Origin: CBDFNC01 sp965249895
GTDB taxonomy: Bacteria > Pseudomonadota > Gammaproteobacteria > Enterobacterales > CBDFNC01
DNA length: 64,000 nucleotides
Assembly: GCA_965249895.1 (NCBI GenBank)
Contig: CBDFNC010000005.1
Location: 2,170,001 to 2,234,000, forward strand
Direction of reading: 5' to 3'
This document shows positions 1 to 13,700 of this stretch, piece by piece. Numbering within the stretch: the stretch's first letter is position 1; each line of letters opens with the position of its first letter. The translations under genes were made by a program, and so were the position numbers. The notes under the pieces were generated by a model. It had not been told where the DNA came from. It was given only the letters and a program-made list of their open reading frames with translations, and did not search any database.

Positions 1-1710
1 ACCCTGGCTACCCGTGGTGATATTGGCCAGCAGCACCGGACCTTTGGCCTGAATAGCGACATTAGCTTTATCAGTATGAATATCAGCGCCCTGAGTCTGA
101 ATAAATTTGCCGTTTTCCGCTACAAATTCAATATCCCCCTCGCGAGAGCCGACGTTATCGCCAACCAGCACAGACTGGTTAGCCACTAACCTTATCTTGC
201 CATCTAGCGTGTTGATCTTACCCTGGACCAGTATATTGCTTGTTTCTGAATGAACATTAACGGTGCCTTGGCCACCGGCAGTAATATTGGCCAAGTCGAC
301 ACTATTCTTCGCCCTGATAACAACATTTCCAGCTCCGGTTTTAATCTCAGCATGACCGGCCTGAATAACAGAACCGTTGTCCGCCCTGGCTGAAATGTCT
401 CCGTTTCGCGTATTAATGCTGCTGTTTACGAACACTGAATTAGCTGCCGTCAAACTAACCGGACCATCGACACTAACAAGCTTGCCGTTGGTATGGATAT
501 CACGGGACACTGAACGTACATCTAAGCCACCCTGACCGCCAGTGGTTATATTTTCCAGAACAACGTTTCCGTTTGCCCGAATGGTCACACTGGCGTTGGA
601 AGTACTGATATCCGCATTTTTAGCCTGACTAAACTCACCGTTTTGCGCCACCAGTTCGATATCTCCCTGCAGGGAGCGAATTGTGTCTGCTACCACTACG
701 GACTGATTGGCAAATATGCTTACCTTACCTTCCCAGTTATCTATACGCCCTCGCGTCAGCACACTACTCTGCTGCGAGCGAACCTCAATGCCGCCTTTAC
801 CTCGCGCCGTAATACCGGCCAAAGCAATGTTTTGTTTCGCTTTAATTCTGACGCTGCCGCCGCTGGTATTTATATCTGCGTTGCGACTCTGGTTCAGTGT
901 GCCGTTCTCTGCTGTCAGCTCAATCGCTCCCTTAGCGGTGATAATATCCCCTTCCACCATAAGCGCCCTGTTTGCCACCAAGCGTACAGCTCCGTCCAGA
1001 GAGCGGAGCAGGCCCTGGGTGCGAATATCACTGCTTGTTGAACGCACCTCTATAGCTCCCTTACCGCCAGTAGTTATGCTCGCCAGCACTATATCGCCAT
1101 TGGCTGTAATAGACACTCCACCTTGCTTCGCACTCATAGTCGCAGCTTTATCTTGGGTAATTTCACCATTATCAGCTTCCAGACTTATGTCGCCTTTTTC
1201 TGAACTAATAGTGCCATTGACTTGTATAGACTGGTCCGCGCCCAGGAATACAGGGCCTTCCTCACTGCTTATATTACCACCCACTAAGATATCGCTGGAT
1301 TCTGAGCGTACGTATATGGCGCCTTTACTGCCAGCCGCAATATTTGCCAAGCTCACCTTACCCTTTGCCTGCATGGAGATGTCAGAATCTACAGAGCTGA
1401 TATCCGCGTCAGCCCCCTGACTGATGTCGCCGTCCACAGATATCAGGTTAATAGCCGCTAATCCCTGGGATTCAATCTTGGCGTTAAGAGCGATATCTTT
1501 GTGTGCAGACAAACTAAGCTTGCCATTACTTACCTGGATCAGCTCATGCTGGCCAATGCCGCCGGTAACACTTTCGATGACAGCGCCGCCACCTGCACTG
1601 ATATTACCCAAGGCAATATCGTCATTGGCGTTAACCACAAGCTTGCCCGCAGCAAGGACCAGCCTGCTGGTATCAGCCTGAATAAACTCACCCGTAGTTG
1701 CGGTTAACTG
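1..1710 (-). repeat. Tandem 88-residue (264-bp) protein repeats in the adhesin
   Basis: The codon for the conserved Gly of the motif (E/D)NG(K/S/E) falls at 109, 373, 637, 901, 1165 and 1429, exactly 264 bp apart, and then at 1690 (261 bp). Each unit carries a pattern like GDIxLxAxNGxxxQ..ADIxT..VxIxAxxxVxLANITxGGxGxVxVxS. The repeats continue past the left edge. They are diverged at the DNA level, so they are old protein repeats, not recent duplications. Confidence 0.85.
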
Positions 1711-4700
1711 CACGCCCCCTTTGGCGGAAATGACATCGATCAGTTTCAGATTTTGCGCCGCAATAACACGAACCGCATCTGCTCCCTCATTTTGAGTGGT
1801 CAAACCTGCCAGCTGAATATCTCCGCTCGCCGTCATCAGGATCCTATGTGCTCCGGCATCTATCTGGCTGCCTTCATACATTTTGATGTTACCTGGGTTG
1901 GCATTTTCGGCCTGACTACCCACGTTAACCACAACGTCTCCTTTATGGGCGATAACCTTGGCCTTGCTGTAGATGTTGACTTGTTCCGATGCCGTCCAGT
2001 GATAGCTATCCGCCTCCACTTTAGCGCCGGCTTCAACTCTGATCTGTTTAACCTTCGCACTATCCACCAGCAGTTGCTTATCTATCTTGGTGTCACCTAT
2101 GGTGATGATTTCGGCGTCCGTATCCATAGCAACACCGTCTTTGGCGTCGAATTTCACCACCCCCGTCAGGCTCCGGTTATCTATCTTGATGCGATTGTCT
2201 TTGCTACCTATGCCTTTAGCGGCGATCAATTTGGCGTCTTCGCTGCTCACAGTATTGGGATTAAAACCGTTGTGCTTCACTATGCTACCTTGCAGCGAAG
2301 TCAGCTCAAGTTTTGCACCACCGGCATCACGCAGACGTAAATCGCCCTCTGTTTCAGCCACATAAGCCGCTTCTGAAGTGCGAATTGAAACACTGCCCGT
2401 GTCGGACGTATCCATGGTAAAGGCTTTGGCTGCACTGCCTATCTCCCCGCCGGCGCTGGATACAGTTAAGCGATCACCGGACATCACCGCCTGACCATCT
2501 GTGCGGGCATTGGTAATATCACCGCTGGCCTTGATCCTGCCTTCTCCGCCAACATTAAACGTTTCAATGGCAATACTTTCCCGGGTATCGACAAAGGCAT
2601 TGCCTTTAGCAACCAGGTTTAATACGCCTTTAGCGTCCACCCCTACATCATTCCTGACTCGGACCACCACCTTATCTGCAAACCACTCCAAATCACCCGC
2701 TTCCGCCTGCGCCAGTGCCGCACGCTGCGCTGTGCTTAACTGGCTGACAGCTATTTTACCGTCGGCGCCGATTGGTAATTCCACCGGAGACAATGTCGCC
2801 TTACCTATATTACCGCCAATATCCAGGGATACATTCTGACCACTGATATTGCCTTTTTCAGCGGATTGACTTGGGTTACCCGCCAGACTCTCGGCATTTA
2901 CTGCATTGTTAATCAACTCATCGACATCCAGCTTAAGGCCTTGCAGCGCTTTCTCTCTGGTTTCTCCTGACAGCACATACTGAAAGCTCTTATCATAACT
3001 TTCCCCGGTATCCAGCTCTCTGTGCATACGGTGGAACTTCTCTGTTTTGGCGTCCTGGTAAGCGGCTATTTCCACTGTGCTATAACCTGCATCAAACATC
3101 TGCTGGCGTTGGATTGCAGAAGACTGATATTGGTAATCCGGGTTATAGTTATCCTCGCCACGCATTTGCCAGTATTCGTGATAGGCACTGGTGGTGCTTT
3201 GCTCTATTGCGGCTACTGTGGTATTTCCCACCTGCTCAAGGTGAGCATTATCCTTAAGCCTCAGCTCATTGGTCAGTGCGACAAAATCCCCGTTGGAAAT
3301 ACTTAGTGATTGCTCCTTAGCGCCATCGATAAGGTCCCCTTCCACCTTTAACTTTATATCACCGGTTGCTGCAGTTAGTTTCTTAATCACTAAGTCACCT
3401 GAGGCTTCTTCAAGGTTCAGGTTCCCCTCACCGACTTCCACCGACACGGCGCCGCCGTTTTTGGTGTTAACAATAAGCTTATTGTCTGCGTTGGCGGTTT
3501 TGATCACTCCGCCTGATTTAAAGTAAAAATCATCCGCTTCAAGTACGCCTGCCTTGGTTAACTCAATATCCCGGTTGGAAGAAAGTTGGATAGTTGAATT
3601 GGTTACCTTCACGTCACCCACACGCAAACTACCTTCACTGGCGTTCACAAACACCTTTTTACCTGTGGCGTTCAGCAAGGCATTCTCGCCTACCTGATGG
3701 ATATTCAGGCTGTTGAACTGCTTATCACCCAGGCTGTCCAGGCTAAAATCACCGATGTAGTCATTTTCCGCCTTCAGGTTAAGCTGGTTGGCTCGGATAA
3801 CACCTTCGCCCTGGCTTAAGATTTTACCGTTTTGGCTGGTGATATTGGTTTGACCGGTCGGGTTGGACACCAGACCTGTGACCAGGATATCCCTGTGACT
3901 GTCTATATCCAGTTTACTCTCGCTCTGACCGAAAAAACCTATCTTGATTGATTTGGATGCATCCACTGAGTAAGTTTCTTTATAGCTATCAACTACTTTA
4001 GTTTCCACTGCGGCCAGAACATACTTGTCATACCCATCCCCAAAATTACCTCCCCAGTACTCTGTTTTGTTATTACTGTATTGCTCTAAACTGCTCTTAG
4101 AGCGAGACATAACAAAATCACCGCTCACACTCGAGTCAACAATACGTCCGTCGCTTTGCTTACGGTTAAAGGGGCCGGAAAGACCATTGTGCGCCCCGCC
4201 ATCAACCGAAAATTTTTCTTTCTTGGCATTGAGATCTATATAACGCATAAGTACATTTCGTTCGGATTTTATATTCCCCCAATCATCCCCACCGCTTAAA
4301 ATGTGGCCGAGTATGTGCTTAACGTCGATCTGCTGCGGGTTTTTGCCTTTTACGTAATTTTTAAGTGAATTCAGGTCACTCTTATCGTCGCCATCATCTG
4401 AGCCGCGAATATAAGTTTTATATTTGCTCTTATCATAGCTCTGCTGCCACTGATAACGCTGACCACCTTTCACCTGGTAACCGCTGGATGCTTCACCGCC
4501 AGCAATTGCCAGCCCGGTTTTAGCGTCCGTTTGCTCGTTGGTATACTTTCGAACCACACCATCGGCGCCCCGAACAAAACGGCTGACCAACACCTGCCCG
4601 CGACTATTTTTCTTATTCTGATCTATTAGGGTAATACTGCCTTCAGAGCCTGCTCCCAAGGAAATATTACTGAGTTCCAGCGTCTTATCGGTACGGTTAT

Positions 4701-7700
4701 CTATCTCAAAACTGGAATAACCATCCAACGCCTTGATTTCACCGCGCCCGGTACTGGCCAACGCCCCCTTGATAGTTATCTTTCCGCCACTGGCGTCCAT
4801 ATCCTTGACCACCAGACGATCGTTTTTCGTATCATAGTAAACAGGGATTTGCTGTAAATCGTCTTCACCTAACTGGGATAGTTTATCCATCAACGCCTTG
4901 CCGGATAAACTCAGGTCAACAATGGAGTTAAGATGGTAAAGCTCCTGACCGCTGGCTTTTGCCTTGGCGATCACGCTGGCATCCAGACCCACCTCCATAG
5001 CGCCGGCGCCCGATGTCTTAACCACCAGCTTACGGGTATCTATGCCCGACTGGACCAAACCGTTGATATTGACTTTTTCCGCTTCGATATCGATATTTCC
5101 CGCGGCCAGTATACTGCCTCTGGCCGGTAAACTGGAGCTACTAACATTGGCCAGGTTTACGCCATCACCAAACTCATATTGGTCCTGTAAATGTTTGTAC
5201 TCACCAGCAGGGTCGCTGCCGACATTAACATCCTGTCCTGGCTGATTCAGGCGGAAACTCTCACCGGCAAACACATTTAAATTGCGCGCTCGCACATCGC
5301 CGTTAAATGTCACCGAGCCATACAGGTTAGCCACAGCCACGTCACCGCGGACATTATGTATACCTTTCCCGCCAGGTAATACTGTCAACTTAGGTTTAGC
5401 CCCATGAGTATTAAGTACTGCAATTTTTGCCGTGTAAGGTGTCGAGTCAGCATAGCTTAGGCCACCCGCAGCTTTGCTCATATCATCAGAGTGCTGACGA
5501 ACGCCGTTAACATAGAAGTTACCGCCGTTAACCGGATCGATATACAGCTCCCGAACCTCCAGGTCTTTTTCCGTATGGTTAATCACACTTATACTGGCAT
5601 TCACTGGCGTGATCACCTGGCCATTACCCTTAACTGGGTCCCCGCTTGTCTGGATAAACACATCACCAAGATCTGCTTGTATACCATCAATCACAATACG
5701 ATCGCTGTGAACGTCATAATTGCTGTCCGTTACCCTGTCTGACTTAACAACATCTCCGTTTGCTTTAAAGGCCAGTTCCACATTACGCGCAATGCCGGTT
5801 TCAATTGCCCCGTTATGAGTAACCTGACCCTGCTGAACAAGTTTGCTGACCCCCTTGTTAGACTTCAAGCCACCGAATACCGCACCCACCGAATAGTTAC
5901 GTACATCATTGGTTGCACTGACTGCACCGCTGTTAACAGCAGAAGCGGCCAAGGTTACGTTGCGGCCGCTACGCAACTCGGCGCCGCTGGCAATGTCGAT
6001 ATCAGCATGCTGCGAGGTTTGGGCCCTGTTGGTATTGGAGCTTGGCATACCGACAGCAGAGCCCTGAACGGATATCACCTTGGCAAAGGCCTGCAGGTTG
6101 TTCGTGGAGAAACCGGCAATATCAGCAGAGTCCAGCTTTTCTCCGGCACCCAGGTAAATGTCCTTTTGCGCCGTCAGTTGTGCACCTTGACCAAGCTTTA
6201 TCTTATCCTCTGACTCGCTGTGAGTGATGGCATCAACTCTTAACGAGGTTAATCCGCCATACGCATGGCCGCTGCCTTTCGCATCATTCACCCCAAGTCC
6301 TTGAGAAAACAGTTGCAGGTTTTCCCCGGCAGCTATTTTCGCGTTGTCCGCCAGGGCTATTAGGCTTGTATTGTTATGCTTGAGCTGGGTCTTACCTGAA
6401 GCAAGCGCACCGGCGCCACCTGTACCTACCTTGACTTTGTCATTGGCAGCCACATCAAACGTGGTGCTAAGTACTGTGTCTTTAACAGACGAAAGCTGAG
6501 CGCCGTTACCTACAGAAACAGTTCCAAGGGTATCTATCTGATTATCGCTCTTAGCCGATGCGCCGGAAATAGCGCCATAGGCATTCAGACTGACGTTATT
6601 TCCCGAGACCTGGTCTTTACGTACCTTGGAATTGGCAAGCAGGCTGACCTTATCCCCTGCTTTAACCTGATTACCTGCACCTATCAGAACGTCTGTGGTT
6701 AGCCTGATATCGTTATCAACATTAGACTTACCACCACCAACCAGGCCATAACCACCGGCATTGACCTTATAGTCGAAGGACACTTTATTGTCCGCTGTAA
6801 AGGTGGCGTTACCTGAGGTTGCTGTTAGCTTCGAAGGCCCGCTATCTCCTGAAATCTGGCTCAGGTTATTAACAGTCACGTCGGCGCCGGAAATACCGGC
6901 CGCTACCACACCACCGCCCAGGGCAAAGCTTTCAGCATAAGCCTGGCTATCCAACTGATTTTCGACCTGCAGATCTTTGGCCGATGTAACCTGGACTCCG
7001 CTGCCGAAGTGGATCTTCGCCTTGTTGTTGGCAATGCTGTCCACCGAGTTGATGCCAACGGCAGCTGCACCACCACTGATCCCCAGCGCTTCGGCTCGGA
7101 TGTCAGTCTTGTTGAAGGTGTTGAGTGTGATATCTTGCTGATCTGAAATTACCTTGCTGCCCGTACCAAGCAGAATTTCCGCATCATTAGCTATGTTTGC
7201 CTTAACCTTGCTGCCCAAGCCTGCGATGGCACCGCCTCCGGCTGCCTGTCCCAAAGCATCGGCTCTTCGCTTACCTGCAAGGTCATATAAACCAGCGTTC
7301 ACTTTCACTTCCTGCCCTTGCAGCAAGGCATTGGCTCCCGTGCTAATACGGCTGTCGCCGGAGCTTTTCGCCTCGGTAATGGCAGCACCCGCAGCGGCAA
7401 TACCACCGGCATACACAGAAGACTTTGTCTTGTTACCCGCCTTATTGTCAGTGGCAAGCTGCAGTTTATTCTTGGCAATAAACTCGGCGCCATTGCCCAG
7501 TTCGATACTGCTATCTGCGCCTTCCGCCACATGAGCAAAGGCGCCCGCAATACCAATCGCACCGCCTACGCCACCCAGGGCATCTGCACTGTTGCTACTT
7601 TCATTAGCAGCCTGCACTGTGATGCCAGCTGCGTCAATACGGCCATTCCCGGCAATAAACTTAGCGTCGCTGTTGTTGTTTATTTTCGCTTCAGATTTTC

Positions 7701-10700
7701 CTGCTGCAATGGTCCCGACCTGTACACCCGTGGTACTCGCCGTCACATCCTGCTTCGCCTTGGTGAAGAAGCGCACTTGACCTGGGCTGGTAATATTGGC
7801 GCCGTCGGCAAGCTTAATCACGCTATTGTTGGCCAGTTTATTGTTAACCACCACATCGGAAACGCCGCCAATAAGTCCGACGCCTACTCCTGTGGACTCG
7901 GCATTCAGGCGAGTCACTTGCTGGCTGTTAACGTCCAGACTGGCTAGCTCATAATCCCCTGAGCCCAGCTCAACCACAGAGTTGTGTGCGGAAGAGTTTT
8001 CGCTGACCCAGCCCCCCATAGAGGCACCTAAAGAAGCTGAAATACCTGTTAATTTACTGGTAATGCTCAGCTCGTCTTTGGCCCGCATACTTGTTGCGCC
8101 GGCCTTGATCAATACCCCGTGACCAATGCTCACCCTGGTGCTGTCTTGCTGCTCTCCTGTCAACTGAGCGGCAAAATCCGCTACCTGATTAGCGGCGTCG
8201 GCCTGTAAAGCAGCCGCATTTTTACCATAACCCTGCTTCGCCGCTTCGCCCTTTTCCCCAAGCTTTAATGAACGGCCGCTTCGGGCGCTTTCCATTTCAC
8301 TTCGTGTGTCTTGGTCAAGGTCAAAGGATTTGCCTTTACCACCCAGTTGGATTTGACTTAAGGTCCCTGAGCCCGCCACCAGGCCGCCAACCCCAAGGGC
8401 CAGGCTGGAATAATCCACCTGCCTGCTTGAATCCGCCTCCAGGGAGAGGGATTTTTCCGCATTCAGTTGAACCCTGTCACCTATACTGGCCTCACTCTGA
8501 TTACCCACGATCAGTTTCATCGCGGAGATCCCCACACCACCGGCAAGGCCTCCGGCAATATTGAGATCTTTGTTATCTATTTTTACCTTATCCGTGGCCG
8601 ACAGGCTCACTGCTTGTTGGTTGTTACGCTTAGTCTGGTTAACCCGGGTGCCATCAGCGATAAACGCCTGAGTTTGGGTACGCGCAACATTGGTATTAAA
8701 GGCCCCTGCAACCCCGACTACACCCGCGACACCGGCATTTAATACCTTAGTATTAAAATCAACCTGATTATCCGCCTCAACCATAAGGCCCCTGGCCAAT
8801 TCCAGGCTGGCATTTTCTGCCACACCGGCGCGCACACTGGTTTTCACCTGGTTGTCTGAGACCGTCAGGGCCCCTCCTTTAGCGGCGCCTATGCCCAGTC
8901 CGCCCAGTGAACCGTCAAATCTTGAGTCTGCATTTGCAGTGACAGCCAGTTCAGCGGCATCGAGTCCACCTGCAACCTGAGCCAATACCTTATCTTCCAC
9001 CGTCGCCAGGCTAACCACACCGGAGCCGCCGCTCCCCCCTACAGCTCCCGCCACAGAGAAAACATCAACCTTGTTTTCAGAGTTTGCCTGAACCTTCACT
9101 TCACCCTTGCTCTGGGCTTGGCTTGCCGTCATATTTGCGGTAACCGTCTTGTTAAAGATCAGGTCTTGCACCGAACCGGAAACCGCCACGGCGCCCACAG
9201 CAATTCCCACTGTGTAGGCGCTTGCCTCACTTTTGCTCAGGGCGGAAAGGTGAATGCCTTGTTGATTATCCGCTTGTGTATTGTCGGCGTTTATTTGGCT
9301 GAGCCTGGCCACTTCAGCCAGGTTAGTACTGTGCAGCTTATCGACACCGCCCGTCGCACTGATACCTACCCCGCCGGCGCCTGCGCTTACCCGAACCGAC
9401 AGCAAGTCTTCGTGACTATCGGCAACCAGGGAAAGCCCTTTCACTGTGCGAGTTCCGAAATCAGTCTCTTTTTGAGTCAGGCTGAGGTTGAGAGTGCCTT
9501 GCTTGGTGATGCCTCCCCAGGATTTTGCGTCATTAAGTACAACCTGGTGCTGATCATTGCTATCTCCACCTTGCTTAAAGGCATATATTTGCTGGGTTTT
9601 ATCTTTCTGAATGCGTTTACTTGTATCGGTAACTTGGACACCTTGCCCCTTGCCAAGCGCGGTCACCCTGGCGTTTTCTTTTACCCTGGCGCGGGTAATA
9701 TTTTCCAGGCTATTAACCGAAGCCATACCGCCCACAGCCACCAGACCAAATCCGGCGGAAATAGACGTATTACTGTGGAAAACCTTTCCTATGGCTTCAA
9801 TATTGATGGAGTCTTCCGCCAGTGCTGTACCACCCAACTGAGCGCTGTACTCATTGGCTATTGTATTTACATGCACCAGACCGGACACGGCTACCGCGCC
9901 GCCAGACAAAGCAAAACCCAGTGATTTCACATCGGTTTCACCCTTGGCTTTGAGTAATATATCGTCCTTGGCCTGGAGATCTGCCGCGCCAGTCTCGGCA
10001 ACAACCTGTTTATTTAAGGTATTCACCACCACGGATGCACCCACACCTACCAAACCGCCGCCGAGCCCGGCGACTATGCTTAGCACCTTGGAATCACCGT
10101 CCGCCTGCAGGGCTATGGTTTGTGTGCTGTTAGCCGGTTGACCGGCTTTATTGATCTGAGCGCCGTCTTTGATCTCAGCCTTCGCGGTGGAGGTCACCAC
10201 GTTTACTGCTACGACGCCGCCCACGCCGACTTTACCTGCGACGCCGCCGGCAAAATTAATCAGTTTGATAGCTTCATCACTACGGGCCGACAGATTAAGT
10301 TGATCCGCCACATCTACTCTGGCGTTTTCCGCAATAACTGTTTTGGCTTGTGTATCAAAAACATTAACAGCTACTGTCGCGCCGACTCCGGCAACACCGC
10401 CTACACCGGCAGCCCCACCTACCTGAAGTACTGATTGCTTATCCTGACTGGTCAGCGATACATCATCACCGGCGCTCACTCTGGCGCCCTGGCCGATAAA
10501 GGCCTGAGTCACACCATTGTCCGCAGAGCTGCTGGTCATGGCCTGGGTAAAGCTGGTGCCGTCGTTTTTCGCATTTGATCCCGCCAATGCCCTGGCAATA
10601 ACATCACCGGCATCATCACCTGTATTGTCGACAGAAATAGGCGCTCGCGACTTATTGTCGACATCTGTATAGATAGCGCCCTGGCTGGTTGTTAACTCAT

Positions 10701-13700
10701 CCCGCTGCTCTTTGCTGCCGTATGCGCCTGCCACTAGGACAGAGATTGCACCCGCGACACCGGCGACACCACCACCGGCGCCGGCTATTGTGTATTCGCC
10801 TATATTACGCTTGGTAAGCGCCACTATATCCAGGCTATCGTTAAGATCGGCCTGGCCGTTATTGTCCACCCCTGCGTTAGCACGGGACTGGAGTACAGCG
10901 ACATTTACGCCCACTCCGACGCCAGCCGTGCCACCACCGGCAATTGCACCCGTCACCCGAGTCGAATCAAACAGGTCAGCCGCGGTGATCGCCATATTCT
11001 GTGCCCTGACATTCCCCTTGGCCAATGCCTTGGCATTACGATCCACTATGGATATGTTAAACGAGCCGGCAATCCCCGCAGTGCCTCCGCCTGCGCCCGC
11101 TACCGTCACGCCGGTCAGATCCTGCAGTCCGCTGCCCACCAGAGTTAGATCCTTAGCGGCATAAACTTGGCTGCCTGCGTCCAGAATAGCTTCCACGTCA
11201 CTGTTAACAGTCTGAACGCTAATGGCAAAACCTATGCCTGCAGTACCGCCACCGGCTCCCGCACCAGAAACATTAAACTGATCCAGGGTTTCTCTGGCGG
11301 TGACATTAATGTCGGCCTTTGAGTCCAGCTTACCTTTCACTTCGGCTTTAGTCGTACCGGAGAGGATCTGAGAGGTAATAACACCGCCTATGCCTGCAGT
11401 GCCTCCACCGGCGCCTGCGATATTAACCACAGAAGCTTCGATCTGGCTGTCTGCATTTACATCTATATCGTTATTGGCATAAAGCTGAGCATTTTGACCA
11501 ACTAACGCATGGCTGCTTGCCTTGTTAACTGAAACACCAATACCGCCGCCAACGCCTGCAGTTCCGCCGCCTGCGCCGGAAGCCAATAGTTTCCATTCCT
11601 TAGTGCTGTTAAGGGCGCGTACCACAACCCTCTGCCCGGCATTCGACACAGCAAGGATGTCGCTGTTCACCTTGGCATTATCCGCCACTTTCGCGATAAC
11701 CTGGTTTTCAACTACGGCAACGCCTATTGCTCCCGCAGCTGCAACTTTACCGCCACCGGCACCCGCCAAGGCCATCTGCAGCATTCTCTGCTGACCGTTA
11801 GCGGCTACGGAAACCCCTTTCACCAGTTCGCTGTTTTCCGTTTTGCCTATATAAGTCTCTAAAGAGTTTCGTGTTTCTGTTGCTTTACCCACAGTAGCTA
11901 TGGCAGCAAGGAAACTGTCCACCCGGCCCTGCGCCGAATGATTGGTCTGTTCTGTCTGCGCTTCCAGTGCATCAGCCGATTGGCTGTCATAGGCCCTTGG
12001 CAACTGGGCTTTAACGATACGCACGCCACTGCCCTGACCTTTTGCCTGGACGGAAGCTCCCTGGCCAATTTCGGCCTTAGTGGTGCCGTTAACCACCAGC
12101 AGATTTATGGCCGCACCTGCGGCATTTTGACCGCCGCCACTTACCGCACCGCCAATCTGGGCTGCCCGTAATAAATCGTTTGCCAACACGGCAACAGAAT
12201 GATCTGTGGTTACAATCGCGTTATCCGAGATCTTAGCCGTCACTTCATTGTCATAAACCAGCGCGCCCAATTGACCGCCAAAGGCATTTTTTGCACTACC
12301 CGACACATTGGCCAGGATCTGCGAGGCATCTGTATTGTTATCCGCTTGTACCAGCACATTTTCTGACGCCTTTGTATCTCCCAGGCTGGCCAGTACTCGC
12401 TTGGCGATGATAGTAGCACCGATGGCGCCGCCTAAGGCCGTACCAGAGAAAGCTACCGCTACATTACCCACAACATCGAAGAAATCCGTTGTCGCCAACG
12501 CCTTCGCCGTTACCCCTTGAGCTTCGACTTCCGACTTGCCCAGATCAACTTCTGTGGCGCCCTTTAACACGCTGACGGCCACAGTTCCTGCGCCGGATTT
12601 GTCCGTTGCTACTGATCCTGCCGCCGACACATTCATCAGCCGTTCCACCGAACCTGCCTGCGCATTCATATCTCCGGCCAGCGCCTTAATACTGGTCTCA
12701 CCTACCCGGATTTTTACATCATTCAGGGTCACATTGGCCGCCAGAGTTGCGCCGATAGCTGTCTTACCCTTAGTGCCGGAAACAGCGGCGCTGATCGCCA
12801 GTGATTCTGTGTGACCATTTGCCTGCAGCTCGACTCCCTTTGCCGAGGTAATTGAAACGCCATCGGCCAGGTCCACCAGAGTATCGTTTTCCAGCAGGTT
12901 TATACCCAGTGAAAGGCTGGCATTAGTCCCCTGACCACTGCCTTTTGATGCTGCCGCACCCACCACGGCATTCAGGTTTTTGGTATTGCTGGTGGCTTTA
13001 ATGTCCAGGTTTTGCGCCGTGGAAACCAACACGGTGCCGGTTCCTACTGATACCTTGCTGTCATCCAGCAGGAATACTGCGGAGCTTTGTACCCCTGAGG
13101 CCGACTCGCCCAGAGAAGCCGCCAGGCTGCCGCCAACCGAGAAGACATCCTGATCATTGCTCACCTCAAGCACCAGGCCCGATCCGGTTAACTGAGCCTT
13201 GTCTGCAATAATGACTTCGGTGCTGGCCTGACTAAAGGTTAGCGCCAAAGCGCCCGAGAAAGCCTTATCTGTTGAGCTGCCGGTGGCTGCCGCCGCAATG
13301 GCCTGGTTTGCCAGGCCTTCACTGCGTTTCAGCGCTTCTATATCGGCTATCGAACTGAAATCACCTGCCAACAGGTCTCTTGAAACTGTGGCGAAATCAA
13401 AACTCGCCGGTGAATTCTGATCTGAATCTGTGCTTTTAACCCAGGCTGCGCTAGGTTTTATGGACTGCGCCTGCACCGAAAGGGCGCCTTTCGCCGCTAT
13501 CCTGGCCGCTTCGCCGATTTCAGCCTTATTGGTTTTAAAACGGAACAGGGTTGAAGCAACCCCGCCCTTAGTGGACCCTTTCTCACCTGGTTTGGCGCCT
13601 TTCCCCAAGGCCACCGACAATGCCCAGGCTTTACCGTCTACCTGAGTACGATCAAATGAGCCTATATGGGCTTTGCCGTCCGTATCGAGCACCGCGTTGG

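Noticed and set aside
1..1710. Regular 264-bp spacing considered as CRISPR or satellite DNA
   Set aside because: Units are diverged, much too long for CRISPR repeats, and lie in frame inside the adhesin gene.
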